A DNA stretch of 57,406 nucleotides from Bacillota bacterium (GTDB lineage: Bacteria > Bacillota > Clostridia > Christensenellales > UMGS416), in assembly GCA_023398815.1 (NCBI GenBank), contig JAEWRW010000019.1:1-57406 (forward strand). The letters are read 5' to 3'. The notes beneath the pieces were generated by a model. The model worked only from the letters and a program-made list of their open reading frames with translations, made no database searches and had not been told where the DNA came from. This document shows positions 57,276-57,406 of the stretch, one piece after another (the stretch's first letter is position 1; each line of letters begins with the position of its first letter). A program made the position numbers and the translations under genes.

Positions 57276-57406
57276 GGTAACACCGCACAAATGGAGTGGT
57301 CGGATTGCGCAGAGGATTTTCTTGTCCTGCAAGGCGGAGGAAGGAGCTTATGCCACAGGGCATAGGCGACGAATGACAACGCGGCAGGGCGAGAAAAGAC
57401 CAAGCA
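57276..57406 (+). other. Right edge of window after priA
   Basis: No complete gene lies here. GGAGGAAGGAG is followed by an ATG at about 57350 that opens an 8-codon frame ending in TGA, which could be a leader peptide or chance. The next gene lies beyond the window. Confidence 0.35.

Overview
The window is high-GC DNA (GC-rich even between genes) that looks like a chromosomal segment of an anaerobic Clostridia-type Firmicute. The evidence is the yicC-remA-gmk-rpoZ-coaBC block, the rpmE-DUF1385-prmC-prfA block, strong GGAGG ribosome binding sites, sigma-A type promoters (TTGACA/TATAAT, 17 bp apart) and a large pilin-like surface protein. No rRNA, tRNA, CRISPR array, transposase or phage gene was seen. 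The species cannot be named from this sequence.

Layout. 0.5-4.5 kb: an ABC ATPase and a coiled-coil FtsX-type permease. 4.5-5.7 kb: a gene-free stretch with three repeat families and a possible regulated small RNA (six 11-bp phased boxes, a -10 box and a terminator). 5.7-13.1 kb, minus strand: an unknown protein, a DUF368 (PopT-type) lipid-carrier transporter, a 1668-residue surface protein and a small companion gene behind a second 11-bp phased box array. 14.0-18.0 kb: yicC, remA, gmk, rpoZ, coaBC and upp. 18.5-24.4 kb: a membrane protein with acidic repeats and a long charged helix, a PRC-barrel-like protein, a VanW protein and gap. 24.8-26.7 kb: a DUF5320/DUF134/C_GCAxxG_C_C-NifX redox or metal cassette and a broken small gene behind a MerR-like dyad promoter. 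26.9-39.0 kb: sugar-acid and rhamnoside functions (enolase-superfamily dehydratase, GH78 rhamnosidase, SDR) plus an AbrB transporter/FAD oxidoreductase/kinase-like operon led by a 30-codon upstream ORF. 39.0-43.0 kb: a CwlD-type amidase, an AT-rich VOC gene, a serpin-like lipoprotein and an M42 peptidase. 43.0-46.7 kb: the translation block. 46.7-51.0 kb: flavodoxin-like, ZIP, GNAT and lipoprotein genes. 51.1-57.3 kb: rhaA, an RraA-family protein, a TipA-type MerR regulator and priA.

The most unusual content is between the genes. A structured element of about 200-270 bp occurs six times (about 60-300, 4495-4860, 18044-18270, 35079-35290, 53493-53770, 53775-54055). Where a gene lies upstream it starts at or just after the stop codon. 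Each copy has a hairpin with a 7-nt loop (CRCATGT; one copy CACCTGT) and, in five copies 85-90 nt downstream, a hairpin with an RTGAA-type loop. Stem sequences change between copies but still pair, which points to selection on structure. The two tandem copies at 53.5-54.05 kb end in intrinsic terminators. I do not recognise this as a known family.

All function calls come from reading motifs. No database search was possible, and promoter and operator calls are pattern matches.
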